Shown: positions 38,441 through 48,667, counted from the stretch's first letter. The stretch: DNA of 60,751 nt from Ancylobacter tetraedralis (GCF_014195655.1 NZ_JACICD010000016.1:1-60751), one strand, 5' to 3'. The notes: generated by a model from the letters alone, not told the origin. Made by a program: numbers and translations.

Positions 38441-39955
38441 ATGAGCCTGACGCCCGATCTTGCGGAATTTTCCGCCGCCTATGCGCGCGGCGACGCCCAG
38501 GTGGTGACAACCACCCTCGTCGCCGACCTCGAAACTCCCGTCTCGGCCTTCCTCAAGATCGCCGGCGAACGGGCCAACAGCTTCCTGCTCGAATCGGTCG
38601 AGGGCGGCGCCACGCGGGGCCGCTATTCGATCATCGGCATAGACCCCGACATCATCTGGCGTTGTCGGGGCGAGACGGCCGAGATCAACCGGCAGGCGGC
38701 GAGCGATCCCACGCGCTTCGAGCCCTGCCCCGACCGGCCGCTCGTCTCGCTGCGCAAGCTGGTGGGCGAATCGCGCATCCACCTGCCCGAGGGCGCCCCG
38801 CCCATGGCGGCGGGCGTGTTCGGCTATCTCGGCTATGACATGGTGCGGCAGATGGAGCGCCTGCCGGACGCCAAGCCCGACATTTTCGGCGTGCCGGATG
38901 CCATCTTCATCCGCCCCACCGTGATGGTGGTGTTCGACACCGTGCGGGATGAGGTCACCGTCGTCACCCCGGTGCGGCCTGTCGCCGGCCTGACGGCCAC
39001 CGCCGCCTATGAGGGCGCGCGCGAGCGGCTGGACCGGATCGTCGCCGCGCTCGAGGGCGCCCTGCCCGCGCAGGCGACCGAGGACGCGCTGCACCTGCCG
39101 GTCGAGCCGGTGTCCAACACCGCGCCCGACGCCTATCTCGCCATGGTGGAGCGCGCGAAGGAATATATCCGCGCCGGCGACATCTTCCAGGTGGTGCTGT
39201 CGCAGCGCTTCGACGCGCCGTTCACCCTGCCGCCCTTCTCTCTCTACCGCGCGCTGCGCCGCATCAACCCGGCGCCGTTCCTCGTCTATTTCAACTTCGG
39301 CGGGTTCTCTCTCGTGTGCTCCTCGCCGGAGATCCTGGTGCGGCTGCGGGCCAACACCGTCACCATCCGCCCCATCGCCGGCACGCGCCGGCGCGGGGCC
39401 ACGCCGCACGAGGACAAGGCGCTGGAGGACGAACTGCTGGCCGACCCCAAGGAGCGCGCCGAGCATCTCATGCTGCTGGACCTCGGCCGCAACGATGTGG
39501 GCCGCGTCGCGAAGATCGGCTCGGTGCATGTCACCGACAGCTTCTTCATCGAGCGCTACAGCCAGGTGATGCACATCGTCTCCAATGTCGAGGGCGACCT
39601 CGACCCGAAGCACGATGCGCTGGACGCGCTGGCCGCCGGCTTTCCCGCCGGCACCGTCTCGGGCGCGCCGAAGGTGCGGGCGATGGAGATCATCGACGAG
39701 CTGGAGCGCGACAAGCGCGGCATCTATGCCGGCGCGATCGGCTATTTCGGCGCCGATGGCGAGATGGACACCTGCATCGTGCTGCGCACCGCGGTGGTGA
39801 AGGACGGCCAGATGCACGTGCAGGCGGGCGCCGGCATCGTCTACGATTCCGATCCGTCCAGCGAATTGCAGGAATGCGTGAACAAGGCGAAGGCCCTGTT
39901 CCGCGCCGGCGAAGAGGCGGTGCGCTTCGCCGCCCGCTCGGGACGGGGGCAGTGA
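38441..39955 (+). CDS. trpE: anthranilate synthase component I
   Basis: This 504-residue subunit converts chorismate to anthranilate. The tryptophan feedback site is seen as SFLLESVEGGATRGRYSIIG. The chorismate-binding domain shows RAGDIFQVVLSQRF, IRPIAGTRRRG, LLDLGRNDVGRVAKIGSV and FPAGTVSGAPKVRAMEIIDE. It is a separate gene from trpG, unlike the fused TrpE(G) of many rhizobia. It lies directly behind ppiD, and no room exists for a trp leader attenuator. Confidence 0.98.
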   Translation: MSLTPDLAEFSAAYARGDAQVVTTTLVADLETPVSAFLKIAGERANSFLLESVEGGATRGRYSIIGIDPDIIWRCRGETAEINRQAASDPTRFEPCPDRPLVSLRKLVGESRIHLPEGAPPMAAGVFGYLGYDMVRQMERLPDAKPDIFGVPDAIFIRPTVMVVFDTVRDEVTVVTPVRPVAGLTATAAYEGARERLDRIVAALEGALPAQATEDALHLPVEPVSNTAPDAYLAMVERAKEYIRAGDIFQVVLSQRFDAPFTLPPFSLYRALRRINPAPFLVYFNFGGFSLVCSSPEILVRLRANTVTIRPIAGTRRRGATPHEDKALEDELLADPKERAEHLMLLDLGRNDVGRVAKIGSVHVTDSFFIERYSQVMHIVSNVEGDLDPKHDALDALAAGFPAGTVSGAPKVRAMEIIDELERDKRGIYAGAIGYFGADGEMDTCIVLRTAVVKDGQMHVQAGAGIVYDSDPSSELQECVNKAKALFRAGEEAVRFAARSGRGQ

Positions 39956-40093
39956 CAAGGATGAGGGAGCCCGCGCGCCTTGAGCGATGGTGAGGCTGGC
40001 GGAAATCGAAACGCCGGCCGGCGCGGCTTGACCCCGCGCCACGTCACCCCCTAGAGCTTTTGGGCCGGAATAAACCCGGCGGAAAGACGCGCG

Positions 40094-40702
40094 ATGATCC
40101 TTCTCGTCGACAATTACGACAGCTTCACCTGGAACCTCGTCCACTATATCGGCGGGCTCGGCGCCGAGGTGGAGGTGCGCCGCAACGACACGCTCACCGT
40201 CGAGGAAGCGCTGGCGATGAAGCCGGAAGCCATCGTCATCTCACCCGGCCCCGCCACGCCGAACGAGGCGGGCATCTGCCTCGACCTGATCGCCCGCGCC
40301 GCCCATGAGGGCGTGCCGGTGTTCGGCGTGTGCCTCGGCCACCAGGCCATCGGCCAGGTGTTCGGCGGCGAGGTGGTGCGCGCGCCCGTGCCGATCCACG
40401 GCAAGCTGTCCGAGGTGAAGCACAAGGGCGAGAGCGTGTTCCGCGGCATCAACGGGCCGATCAAGGCGACGCGCTATCATTCGCTGATCGTGAAGCGCGA
40501 CACGCTGCCGCCGGCGCTCGGCATCACCGCCGAGACCGATGACGGGCTGATCATGGGCCTGTCGCACAAGGAACTGCCGGTGCACGGGGTGCAGTTTCAC
40601 CCCGAGAGCATCGCCTCCGAGCATGGGCAGACGATCCTCAAGAACTTCCTCGACCTGGCGCGTGCCTGGAACGAGGGGCCGCGCCGCGCACGCGCGGCGT
40701 AG
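40094..40702 (+). CDS. trpG: anthranilate synthase component II (glutamine amidotransferase)
   Basis: This 202-residue class I glutaminase supplies ammonia to TrpE. It starts [20 protein letters not shown]. The catalytic cysteine is in [11 protein letters not shown] and the His-Glu pair in [14 protein letters not shown]. It is separated from trpE by 138 bases that hold CTAGAGC-type repeat-like text but no gene, and is followed by trpD after 48 bases. Confidence 0.97.
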   Translation: MILLVDNYDSFTWNLVHYIGGLGAEVEVRRNDTLTVEEALAMKPEAIVISPGPATPNEAGICLDLIARAAHEGVPVFGVCLGHQAIGQVFGGEVVRAPVPIHGKLSEVKHKGESVFRGINGPIKATRYHSLIVKRDTLPPALGITAETDDGLIMGLSHKELPVHGVQFHPESIASEHGQTILKNFLDLARAWNEGPRRARAA

Positions 40703-40750
40703 GACGCCGGATCGCCAAGGAAACACGCGGGCAGCGGGGAAGCCGGGAAC

Positions 40751-41776
40751 ATGCAGAACCTGAAAGCCGTCATCGGCAAGATCGCCACCGGGGCCACGCT
40801 CTCCCGCGCCGAAGCGGCCTTCGCCTTCGATATCATGATGTCGGGCGAGGCGACGCCTTCGCAGATCGGCGCCATCCTTATGGGCCTGCGCGTGCGCGGC
40901 GAGGACGTGGAAGAGATCGCCGGCGCGGTCTCGACCATGCGCGCCAAGATGCTGAAGGTCGAGGCCCCGGCCGAGGCGGTCGACGTGGTCGGTACCGGTG
41001 GCGATGCCTCGGGCTCCTACAACATTTCGACCTGCGCCTCCTTCATCGTCGCCGGGGCCGGCGTGCCGGTGGCCAAGCACGGCAACCGCGCCCTGTCCTC
41101 CAAGTCCGGCGCGGCGGATGTGCTCACCGCGCTGGGCGTGAAGATCGACCTCACCCCGGCGCAGATCGCCCGCTGCATCGCGGAGGCCGGCATCGGCTTC
41201 ATGTTCGCGCCCGCCCACCACCCGGCGATGAAGCATGTCGGGCCGACCCGGGTGGAAATGGGCACGCGCACCATTTTCAACCTGATCGGCCCGCTGTCCA
41301 ACCCGGCCGGCGTCCGGCGGCAGATGGTCGGCGTGTTCGCCCGCACCTGGGTGGAGCCGATCGCGCAGGTGCTGAACACGCTGGGCTCCACCCGCGCCTG
41401 GGTGGTGCACGGCTCGGACGGGCTCGATGAGATCACCACTACCGGGCCGACCCATGTGGCCGAGCTGAAGGACGGGGAGATCCGCACCTTCGAGATCGCG
41501 CCGGAGGAATTCGGCCTCGCCCGCGCCAATCCGGACGACCTCAAGGGTGGGGACGGCGTGGTGAATGCCGTCGCCCTGCGCGCCGTGCTCGCCGGGCAGC
41601 CCAGCGCCTATGCCGATGTCGCGGCGCTCAACGCCGCCGCGGCGCTGATCGTGGCCGGGCGCGTGGATACCCTCACCGAGGGGCTGGAACTCGCCCGCAC
41701 GAGCCTTGCCAGCGGAAGCGCCGAAGCCGCGCTCGACCGGCTGGTGGCGGTTTCCGCCGCCGTGCTGGCCGATTGA
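40751..41776 (+). CDS. trpD: anthranilate phosphoribosyltransferase
   Basis: This 341-residue enzyme joins anthranilate to PRPP. Signature segments: [20 protein letters not shown] (pyrophosphate loop), [39 protein letters not shown] and [14 protein letters not shown]. It is full length. The trpC start follows the stop by 11 bases with GGGGAG in between, so translation is tightly linked. Confidence 0.98.
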   Translation: MQNLKAVIGKIATGATLSRAEAAFAFDIMMSGEATPSQIGAILMGLRVRGEDVEEIAGAVSTMRAKMLKVEAPAEAVDVVGTGGDASGSYNISTCASFIVAGAGVPVAKHGNRALSSKSGAADVLTALGVKIDLTPAQIARCIAEAGIGFMFAPAHHPAMKHVGPTRVEMGTRTIFNLIGPLSNPAGVRRQMVGVFARTWVEPIAQVLNTLGSTRAWVVHGSDGLDEITTTGPTHVAELKDGEIRTFEIAPEEFGLARANPDDLKGGDGVVNAVALRAVLAGQPSAYADVAALNAAAALIVAGRVDTLTEGLELARTSLASGSAEAALDRLVAVSAAVLAD

Positions 41777-41787
41777 GGGGGAGCGGC

Positions 41788-42603
41788 ATGGCCGACATTC
41801 TCGAAAAGATCGCCGCCTACAAGCGCGAGGAAATCGCGAGCGCCAAGCGCGAGCGTCCGCTCCATGAAGTGCGCGCCATCGCCGAGGCGCAGCCGCCCGC
41901 GCGCGGCTTCCTGCGCGCCATCGAGGCGAAGATCACCGACGGCCGCACCGCGCTGATCGCCGAGATCAAGAAGGCCAGCCCCTCCAAGGGCCTGATCCGC
42001 GCGGATTTCGATCCGCCGGCGCTGGCCCGCGCCTATGAGGCGGGCGGCGCGGCCTGCCTCTCGGTGCTCACGGACACGCCCTCCTTCCAGGGCGCGCCAG
42101 AATTCCTCACGAGCGCCCGCGCCGCCTGTTCGCTGCCGGCGCTGCGCAAGGATTTCATGCACGACACCTACCAGGTGTTCGAGGCCCGCGCCTGGGGCGC
42201 CGACTGCATCCTCGTCATCATGGCCTCGGTCGACGACGGCCTGGCGCGTGACCTCATCGAAACCGCGCAGGGCCTGGGCATGGATGCGCTGGTCGAGGTG
42301 CATGACGAGCCTGAGCTCGAGCGCGCGCTGGGGCTGCCCGCGCGACTGGTCGGCATCAACAACCGCAACCTGCGCAATTTCGAGGTCACGCTCGCCACCG
42401 CCGAGCGGCTCGCACCGCGCATTCCGGCAGACCGCGTCATTGTCGGCGAGAGCGGCATTTTCACACCCGAGGACGTCGCCCGGCTGGCACGGGTGAACAT
42501 CCGCTCCATTCTCGTCGGCGAGAGCCTGATGCGGCAGGCGGACGTGGCGGCGGCGACGGGCGCCCTGCTGGCGCCGCCCCTCCAACGCGCGGCTGGCTCA
42601 TGA
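41788..42603 (+). CDS. trpC: indole-3-glycerol-phosphate synthase
   Basis: The start at 41788 ([20 protein letters not shown]) has a strong GGGGAG site; an upstream TTG at 41773 is not needed. The 271-residue TIM barrel shows [45 protein letters not shown] and [11 protein letters not shown], the catalytic Lys/Glu/Asn set of the family. It is monofunctional (no TrpF domain). Its stop overlaps the moaC start (ATGA). Confidence 0.97.
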   Translation: MADILEKIAAYKREEIASAKRERPLHEVRAIAEAQPPARGFLRAIEAKITDGRTALIAEIKKASPSKGLIRADFDPPALARAYEAGGAACLSVLTDTPSFQGAPEFLTSARAACSLPALRKDFMHDTYQVFEARAWGADCILVIMASVDDGLARDLIETAQGLGMDALVEVHDEPELERALGLPARLVGINNRNLRNFEVTLATAERLAPRIPADRVIVGESGIFTPEDVARLARVNIRSILVGESLMRQADVAAATGALLAPPLQRAAGS

Positions 42604-43085
42604 CATCGGGCCCCCACCTCACCCATCTCGACGCGACCGGCGCGGCGAACATGGTGGATGTCGCCGACAAGGCCGTGACCGACCGTGTCGCCATCGCGGA
42701 AGGCGCGGTGCGCATGCAGGCCGAGACGCTGGCGCTGATCCTCTCCGGCAATGCCAAGAAGGGCGACGTGATCGGCACCGCGCGGCTCGCCGGCATCATG
42801 GCGGCCAAGCGCACGCATGAGCTGATCCCGCTCTGCCACGCGCTGCTGCTCTCGAAGGTCGCGGTGGAGATCGAGCCGGATGACGCCCTGCCCGGCCTCG
42901 TCGTGCGCGCCAGCGTGCGCACCAGCGGGCAGACCGGCGTCGAGATGGAAGCGCTCACCGCCGTCTCGGTGGCCTGCCTCACCGTCTACGACATGGCGAA
43001 GGCGGTCGATCGCGGCATGTGCATCGACGCCGTGCGGCTCATCGAGAAATCCGGTGGCCGATCGGGTCACTGGCAAGGCCGCTAG
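42600..43085 (+). CDS. moaC: cyclic pyranopterin monophosphate synthase (molybdenum cofactor)
   Basis: The 161-residue MoaC acts in the first pathway step, forming cPMP after MoaA. Conserved segments: [53 protein letters not shown] and [15 protein letters not shown]. It is translationally coupled to trpC by an ATGA overlap and followed by moeA, as is usual in this order. Confidence 0.97.
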   Translation: MTSGPHLTHLDATGAANMVDVADKAVTDRVAIAEGAVRMQAETLALILSGNAKKGDVIGTARLAGIMAAKRTHELIPLCHALLLSKVAVEIEPDDALPGLVVRASVRTSGQTGVEMEALTAVSVACLTVYDMAKAVDRGMCIDAVRLIEKSGGRSGHWQGR

Positions 43086-43110
43086 CAGGGCAGCGAGCAG
43101 GGAGGCTCCC

Positions 43111-44352
43111 ATGGCGCTGATGCCGGTTGAAGAGGCGCTGGCCCGGTTGCTGGCGGCGGCACAGCCGCGCGGCGATGCGCCGTGGCCCACCGAGCGGGTG
43201 GACCTGTGGGAGGCGGCGGGCCGCGTGCTGGCCGCGCCGGTCCTTGCCCGCCGCACCACGCCCGGCGCCGATGTCTCCGCCATGGACGGCTATGCGCTTC
43301 GCGCCGTCGACGCCGCCGAAGTGCCGGCAACGCTGCGGCTTATCGGCGAATCCGCCGCCGGCCGCCCCTTCCCCGGACGCGTCGAGCCTGGCACCACCGT
43401 CCGCATCTTCACCGGCGCAGTGCTCCCCGAGGGCGCGGATGCCATCGTCATCCAGGAAGACACGCGCCGCGAGGGCGACCTCGTCACGATGGTCGAGGCC
43501 GCGACGGCCGGCCGGCACATCCGCCGGGCGGGCGGGGATTTCGCCACCGGCGAGGTGCTGCTCGCCGCCGGCCAGCGCCTGCGCCCGCGCGACCTCGCGC
43601 TCGCGGCCTCCGCCGATGTGGCGGAACTCAGGGTGGCTCGGCGGCCGCGCGTCGCGCTGCTGTCGACGGGCGACGAACTCGTGCGCCCCGGCGCCGGGGC
43701 CGGCGCGCATCAGGTGATCCTCTCCAACGTCTATTCGGTCGGCGGCCTCGCCCGCGCCGCGGGCGCCGAGGTGACGGATCTCGGCATCCTGCCCGACGAC
43801 CGCACGGCGACCGAGGCCGGCATTCGCGCTGCCCTCGACGCGGGCTTCGACATTATCGTCACCACCGGTGGCGCCTCGGTCGGCGACCATGATCTCGTGG
43901 CACCTTCGCTGGTCGCGCAGGGTGTCGATCTGGAGATACACAAGATCGCGCTGCGCCCCGGAAAGCCGCTGATGTTCGGCCGGCTCGCCTGTGACGCCGG
44001 GGGCACGCGGGTGCTCGGCCTGCCGGGCAACCCGGTTTCCGCCCATGTGTGCGCGCTGGTTTTTCTGGTGCCGCTGATCCGGGCGCTGCAAGGGCTGGCG
44101 GTGCCGGCGGGATTGCCGCTGCAGCCGGCCGTGCTGGGTGCCGACATCAAGGCGAATGACCTGCGCATGGATTTCCAGCGGGCCGAGATCATCGGCCGGG
44201 ACAACGGACTGCCGATCGTGCGGCCGCTGCCGGTGCAGGACAGTTCCATGCTGTCCGTGCTGGCCCGCGCCGACCTGCTGCTGGTGCGCGCCCCGCAGAG
44301 CCCAGCGGCCCGCGCGGGCGAACCCTGCGCGATCTTACCGCTGGAGGATTGA
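43111..44352 (+). CDS. moeA: molybdopterin molybdotransferase
   Basis: The start at 43111 is preceded by GGGAGG; the frame is open to 42880, but that part overlaps moaC. The 413-residue MoeA inserts molybdate into adenylylated molybdopterin. Motifs: SAMDGYALRA, IFTGAVLPEGADAIVIQED, LLSTGDELV, TTGGASVGDHD and LGLPGNPVSAHVC. The C-terminal domain IV is present. It ends the trp-moa array. Confidence 0.97.
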   Translation: MALMPVEEALARLLAAAQPRGDAPWPTERVDLWEAAGRVLAAPVLARRTTPGADVSAMDGYALRAVDAAEVPATLRLIGESAAGRPFPGRVEPGTTVRIFTGAVLPEGADAIVIQEDTRREGDLVTMVEAATAGRHIRRAGGDFATGEVLLAAGQRLRPRDLALAASADVAELRVARRPRVALLSTGDELVRPGAGAGAHQVILSNVYSVGGLARAAGAEVTDLGILPDDRTATEAGIRAALDAGFDIIVTTGGASVGDHDLVAPSLVAQGVDLEIHKIALRPGKPLMFGRLACDAGGTRVLGLPGNPVSAHVCALVFLVPLIRALQGLAVPAGLPLQPAVLGADIKANDLRMDFQRAEIIGRDNGLPIVRPLPVQDSSMLSVLARADLLLVRAPQSPAARAGEPCAILPLED

Positions 44353-44376
44353 CCGCGCGCCGCTCTGGCTGTGTGC

Positions 44377-44462
44377 TAGAGCCGGTATCGACCAGGTTGA
44401 ACCAAGCGGATCGAATTCAGCTCTAAACGATTGATGGAGAATCCGTGATCCGGTCCGATTGC
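44377..44462. repeat. palindromic intergenic element after moeA
   Basis: TAGAGC (44377-44382) and GCTCTA (44420-44425) are inverted repeats enclosing further short TCGA/TTGA symmetry, followed by an A+T-richer tail with TGATGGAGAATCCGTGATCC. I recall similar text (CTAGAGC ... GATTGAGAATCCG) as a recurrent intergenic element in rhizobial-order genomes. A partial CTAGAGC also occurs before trpG (about 40052). It may end moeA transcripts or be a mobile repeat. Confidence 0.5.
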
Positions 44463-44511
44463 CGCGCAATCCGACCGGCGCGTGTTCTGGCGCACCAACA
44501 GGGAACCGCCG

Positions 44512-44901
44512 ATGGATATCAACCTTCCCGACGTGCTGGCCGAGGTCGAGGCCGCCTTCGCGCGCTATGAACGCGCGCTGGTCGGCAATGATGTCGCCGC
44601 CCTCGATGCGCTGTTCTGGGACCACCCGAGCACCATCCGCTATGGCGGGACCGAGAATCTCTACGGCATCGAGGCCATTCGCGCCTTCCGCGCGGCGCGC
44701 GCCGCGGTGGGGCTGGAGCGCGCGCTGGACGGCACGGTGATCACCACCTACGGGCGGGACATGGCGGTGGCCGCGACGCTGTTCCGCCGCGCCTCCGCAC
44801 CCGGAAAGGTCGGCCGCCAGATGCAGACCTGGATGCGCACACCGCAGGGGTGGAAGGTGGTCGCCGCCCATGTGAGCCTGATCGACGAACCGGCCGGCTG
44901 A
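44512..44901 (+). CDS. HpxZ/AtzH-like protein (DUF3225, NTF2/SnoaL fold)
   Basis: The start at 44512 ([20 protein letters not shown]) has AGGGAA upstream; a GTG at 44482 is less likely. The 129-residue protein shows the family pattern [33 protein letters not shown] and [20 protein letters not shown]. Relatives are HpxZ of oxalurate/ureide breakdown and AtzH of cyanuric acid breakdown, both beside amidases that act on urea-like compounds. Here the partner is the allophanate hydrolase at 45721, with a GntR regulator between. The exact reaction is not known from sequence. Confidence 0.85.
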   Translation: MDINLPDVLAEVEAAFARYERALVGNDVAALDALFWDHPSTIRYGGTENLYGIEAIRAFRAARAAVGLERALDGTVITTYGRDMAVAATLFRRASAPGKVGRQMQTWMRTPQGWKVVAAHVSLIDEPAG

Positions 44902-44988
44902 GCCACGCGCGCCATCCCGTGATAAACCATGCGCGCCGTGGCAATCTCCCCGCGGCGATTCATCCTGCCGAGCGATAGTCTGCTGCCT

Positions 44989-45681
44989 ATGTCTGTCCTG
45001 CCCATACGGCCCCCCGGTGATACCCCCTCGCCGCGCGCCCCGCGCGTGACGCGCACCGAGGAACTGCGTCTGCAACTGGCCGACGAGATCACCCGTGGGC
45101 GGCTACCGCCAGGAACCACGCTGGACGAGACGGCGTTGGCGGCACGCTTCGGCGTGTCGCGCACGCCCGTGCGCGAGGCGATCCGCGAACTCGCCGCTTC
45201 CGGGCTGGTGGACAGCCGGCCCCATCGCGGCGCCATCGTCGCGCGCCCGTCCGTCGAGCGGCTGCAGAACATGTTCGATGTGATGGCGGAGCTGGAGGCG
45301 CTGTGCGCGGGCCTGGCAGGCCTGAACATGACGCCGCAGGAGCGCCGCGCGCTGGAAGAGCTGCATGCCGCCATGAGTGAGATGATGCGGCAGGGCGATT
45401 TCGCCGCCTATCGCGAGGCCAACGAGCAGTTCCACACCTCGATCTATGCCGGCAGCCATAACGACTACCTCATCGAGATCACGGTCGGCACGCGGCGGCG
45501 GCTTTCACCCTTCCGCCGCGCCCAGTTCCGCGCCCTCGGCCGCCTCGCCCTGTCGCATACCGAGCACGAGCGCGTCGTCACCGCCATCCTGCGCGGCGAC
45601 CGCGATGGCGCGGCGCTCGCCATGCGCCACCACATCGCCATTGTCCATGACGCTTACGAGCAATACGCCCAGAGCGTGTGA
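44989..45681 (+). CDS. GntR-family regulator (FadR/FCD subgroup)
   Basis: The start is uncertain: 44989 (MSVLPIRPPGD) or 44929. Neither has a strong ribosome site. The winged helix (RGRLPPGTTLDETALAARFG, then SRTPVREAIRELAASGLVD) is followed by an all-helical FCD ligand domain, about 130 residues with metal-type histidines (HTSIYAGSHNDYLIEITVG, SHTEHERVV, MRHHIAIVHDAYEQY). It lies between hpxZ-like and the convergent allophanate hydrolase gene, so it probably controls the cassette in response to a ureide or related acid. Confidence 0.92.
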   Translation: MSVLPIRPPGDTPSPRAPRVTRTEELRLQLADEITRGRLPPGTTLDETALAARFGVSRTPVREAIRELAASGLVDSRPHRGAIVARPSVERLQNMFDVMAELEALCAGLAGLNMTPQERRALEELHAAMSEMMRQGDFAAYREANEQFHTSIYAGSHNDYLIEITVGTRRRLSPFRRAQFRALGRLALSHTEHERVVTAILRGDRDGAALAMRHHIAIVHDAYEQYAQSV

Positions 45682-45720
45682 TCGCCGGGCGTTGTGCTGC
45701 CTTCCACGCTGGCGGGCGCC

Positions 45721-47547
45721 TCAGCCACTGGCCAGCGCGCTGTCGGCCCGCCTTGCCGCCTCGTCGGCGAGGAAATTGCGCCACCCGCCAAAGACCGTGA
45801 TGTCGCGCGCCGCTTCGGCCGCCGCCGCTTCCATGAGGAAGCCCTTCACATCCGAGCCGTCATCGAGATGCACGGTGCCCACGCCCAGCGGCCCGGGAAT
45901 GCCGGCTACCAGCTTGCCGAACGCCGCCGCCGGCAGCGCCCATATCTCGCACGCGATCGCCGCGCCGCCGCCGGGACGCCCGCGCAGCAAGCCGGGTCGG
46001 CGCACCCGCCCCTCCGGCAGTAGATAGAGCCGGTAATCGCCCGTCGTGCGGGCTTCGCGCACGAACACGCCGCCCGATTCGATCACTTCCCCATTGAGCG
46101 GCAGACCCGACAGATGCGCGCCGAACAGCGCCACCTCGAAGAAGCCAGGCGCGGGCCGCGGGGCAAGCGCCGGCTGAGCCGGCAGCGACGCACCGGTCGC
46201 GCCCAGCGACAGCCCGGTATCGGCGTGGAACGCGCCGCCGAGCGCGGCGAGATGGGCATCGCGTCCCGCCGGTGCGAGCAGCGTGATGCCGGCCGGCGCG
46301 CCATCGGGGCGGATTTCCGAGGGCACCGCGAGGGCGCACATATCCAGAAGATTGACGAAATTGGTGTAGACGCCGAGCTGGCTGTTGAACTTGACGGGTT
46401 CGCTCTGCATCTGCTCGACCGTGAAGACGGTCGGCATCGTGGGCACCATCAGCGCATCGAGCCCGGTCAGCGCCTCGCGGGCCTGCACGCGCAGTTCCGC
46501 GAGACGGTACTGGCCGCGGAACGCGTCCACCGCGCTCAGCCCTCGTCCCTGCTCGATGATGGAGCGCACCACGGGGTGAAAGGCCTGCGGCCGCGCCTCC
46601 AGGAACCCGCCGACCGCGGCGAGGCGCTCGGCCACCCACGGCCCCTCATAAAGCAGCCGCGCCGTCTCGAAGAACGGTTCCATGTCGATCTCGACGATGG
46701 TCGCGCCCAGCCTGGCCATGCGCCCGACCGCCGCGCGGAACGCCGCCTCCGCCAGCCGATCGCCGAAGCTGATCCGGTCCTGCGCCCGCGGCACGCCGAC
46801 CTGCGCGCGGGCCGGAAAGCTGCCGGCCGGCGCCAGCGGCAGGGCGCGCGAGAACGGATCGGCCTCATCGGGCGCCGCCATGACGCGGGTAGCGGCGAGC
46901 GCATCGGCCACGGTGAGCGCGAAGACCGACACGCAGTCCAGCGAGCGGCAGGCCGGCACGACGCCGCGCGTGGAGACGAGCCCGAGGCTCGGCTTCAGGC
47001 CGACAATGTTGTTGAGCCCCGCCGGCACGCGGCCTGAGCCGGCCGTATCGGTACCGAGCGCGAAGGGCACCAGCCCGGCCGCCACCGCCACGGCCGAGCC
47101 GGAACTCGAACCGCCCGGCACCAGATCGGCCCGCATCGCGTTGCGCGGGATGCCATAGGGCGAGCGCGTGCCGTTCAACCCGGTGGCGAACTGGTCAAGA
47201 TTGGTCTTGCCGATGACAATGGCGCCCGCCCGGCGCAGCCGCGCCACGGCCGCCGCGTCCCGCGTCGCGTCATAGGCGAATTCGGGGCAGGCGCAGGTCG
47301 TCGGAAGGCCAGCAACGTCGATATTGTCCTTCACCGCGAAGGGCACGCCGTAAAGCGGCAGGTTCGCCGGATCGGCCCCCTCCAGCTGCTTCAGCGCGCT
47401 CGCAATGGCGCCCGCATCGGCCAGCGTGGTGAAGATGGCGGGGTCGTCCTGGCGCTCGATGAGCGAAAGGCATCGCGCCACGGTCTCGGCCGGTCGCACC
47501 CGCCCGGAGCGATGGGCGGCGACAATCTCTGCAATGGTTCCGATCAA
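45721..47547 (-). CDS. atzF: allophanate hydrolase
   Basis: The 608-residue protein is an amidase-signature enzyme. It shows the catalytic lysine in VPFAVKDNIDVAG, the cis-serine loop PGGSSSGSAVAVAAG, and the nucleophile region ALGTDTAGSGRVPAGLNNIV. The extra C-terminal domain (about 150 residues, FFEVALFGAHLSGLPLNGEV) is typical of allophanate hydrolases. It splits allophanate into ammonia and carbon dioxide, finishing ATP-dependent urea or cyanuric acid use. No urea carboxylase is in the window. It is divergent from lexA, and its upstream region contains the LexA boxes. Symbol given by family; substrate range untested. Confidence 0.9.
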   Translation of the reverse strand: MIGTIAEIVAAHRSGRVRPAETVARCLSLIERQDDPAIFTTLADAGAIASALKQLEGADPANLPLYGVPFAVKDNIDVAGLPTTCACPEFAYDATRDAAAVARLRRAGAIVIGKTNLDQFATGLNGTRSPYGIPRNAMRADLVPGGSSSGSAVAVAAGLVPFALGTDTAGSGRVPAGLNNIVGLKPSLGLVSTRGVVPACRSLDCVSVFALTVADALAATRVMAAPDEADPFSRALPLAPAGSFPARAQVGVPRAQDRISFGDRLAEAAFRAAVGRMARLGATIVEIDMEPFFETARLLYEGPWVAERLAAVGGFLEARPQAFHPVVRSIIEQGRGLSAVDAFRGQYRLAELRVQAREALTGLDALMVPTMPTVFTVEQMQSEPVKFNSQLGVYTNFVNLLDMCALAVPSEIRPDGAPAGITLLAPAGRDAHLAALGGAFHADTGLSLGATGASLPAQPALAPRPAPGFFEVALFGAHLSGLPLNGEVIESGGVFVREARTTGDYRLYLLPEGRVRRPGLLRGRPGGGAAIACEIWALPAAAFGKLVAGIPGPLGVGTVHLDDGSDVKGFLMEAAAAEAARDITVFGGWRNFLADEAARRADSALASG

Positions 47548-47672
47548 AGCGCACCTTTCATGAAGCTACGTCGATTATGCATGCCCGATAGGCAAAGAGA
47601 AAGTCGTTGCATACACCGCGCCGGATTCGGGCCGACGGGTGGCGCGCGTTAGGCGTCCCTTTACCGGTTGTG

Positions 47673-47713
47673 GAACACAAAAAGAACGGATAGTGTTTGT
47701 TCGTGATTTGTTT
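47673..47713 (+). promoter_or_regulatory. SOS (LexA) boxes upstream of lexA
   Basis: GAAC-N7-GAAC (47673-47687) is an exact match, on the opposite strand, to the alphaproteobacterial LexA box GTTC-N7-GTTC. A second near-match GTTC-N7-GTTT lies at 47699-47713. Both are 31-71 bases before the lexA start, consistent with autoregulation. Confidence 0.85.
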
Positions 47714-47743
47714 CCTTTTGCGCCGTAGGACGGACCGAAATCC

Positions 47744-48451
47744 ATGCTGACCCGCAAACAGCACGAGCTACTGCTCTTCATCGACGAGCGGCTGAAGCGC
47801 GATGGCGTGCCGCCCTCCTTCGAGGAGATGAAGGAGGCCCTCGATCTGCGGTCGAAATCCGGCATCCACCGCCTCATCACGGCACTGGAGGAGCGCGGCT
47901 TCATCCGCCGCCTGCCAAACCGCGCCCGCGCGCTCGAGGTTCTGCGCCTGCCCGAGGACGCCCAGCCGTCGCGTCCCGCCCCGGCCCGCGGCTTCACGCC
48001 GAGCGTCGTGAGCGGCAGCGGGCTCGGCCGCCAGCGCCCTGCCGCGCCGGAAGATGATTCGGCGCCGCGCGCGGTGCCCGTTCCGCTGGTCGGCCGCATC
48101 GCCGCCGGCTCGCCCATTGCCGCCATCCAGTCGCGAGACAACACCGTCAACATGCCGCCGGACCTCGTCGCCGGCGGCGAGCATTTCGCGCTGGAGGTGC
48201 GGGGTGATTCGATGATCGAAGCCGGTATTTTCGACGGCGACCTCGCGCTGATCCGCAAGGGCGAGACCGCCAATACCGGTGAGATCGTCGTGGCACTGAT
48301 CGATGACGAGGAAGCGACGCTGAAGCGCCTGCGCCGCAAGGGCGCCTCCATCGCGCTGGAAGCGGCCAATCCGGCTTATGAGACCCGCATCTTCGGGCCG
48401 GACCGGGTGCGCATCCAGGGGCGACTGGTCGGCCTTTTCCGCCGCTACTGA
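47744..48451 (+). CDS. lexA: SOS repressor LexA
   Basis: The 235-residue LexA has the N-terminal winged helix ([40 protein letters not shown]). The Ala-Gly cleavage site is in [11 protein letters not shown]. The nucleophile serine is in [17 protein letters not shown] and the lysine in [12 protein letters not shown]. The linker (residues about 70-110) is longer than in E. coli, as usual in this class. It represses DNA-damage genes and itself through the boxes at 47673. Confidence 0.98.
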   Translation: MLTRKQHELLLFIDERLKRDGVPPSFEEMKEALDLRSKSGIHRLITALEERGFIRRLPNRARALEVLRLPEDAQPSRPAPARGFTPSVVSGSGLGRQRPAAPEDDSAPRAVPVPLVGRIAAGSPIAAIQSRDNTVNMPPDLVAGGEHFALEVRGDSMIEAGIFDGDLALIRKGETANTGEIVVALIDDEEATLKRLRRKGASIALEAANPAYETRIFGPDRVRIQGRLVGLFRRY

Positions 48452-48667
48452 GGCGCCCTCGCATGCCGGCGGTGGGCGGCCGCGGCAGGTATGCTTATGT
48501 GGGTCATTCTGGCGTGACGTGAGACGTTGGCCGAGGGTTTCCGGCGTGCGTTGACGCATCTCCGCCGGGCAGCGTCAGGTTGTGAGCCGACGTTTTCGAT
48601 GGCAAGGCAATCCGCACGGGCGCCGCGAATGCGGGCGGCAGCGGAAGCGGATCGCCTGGAGCACCGT

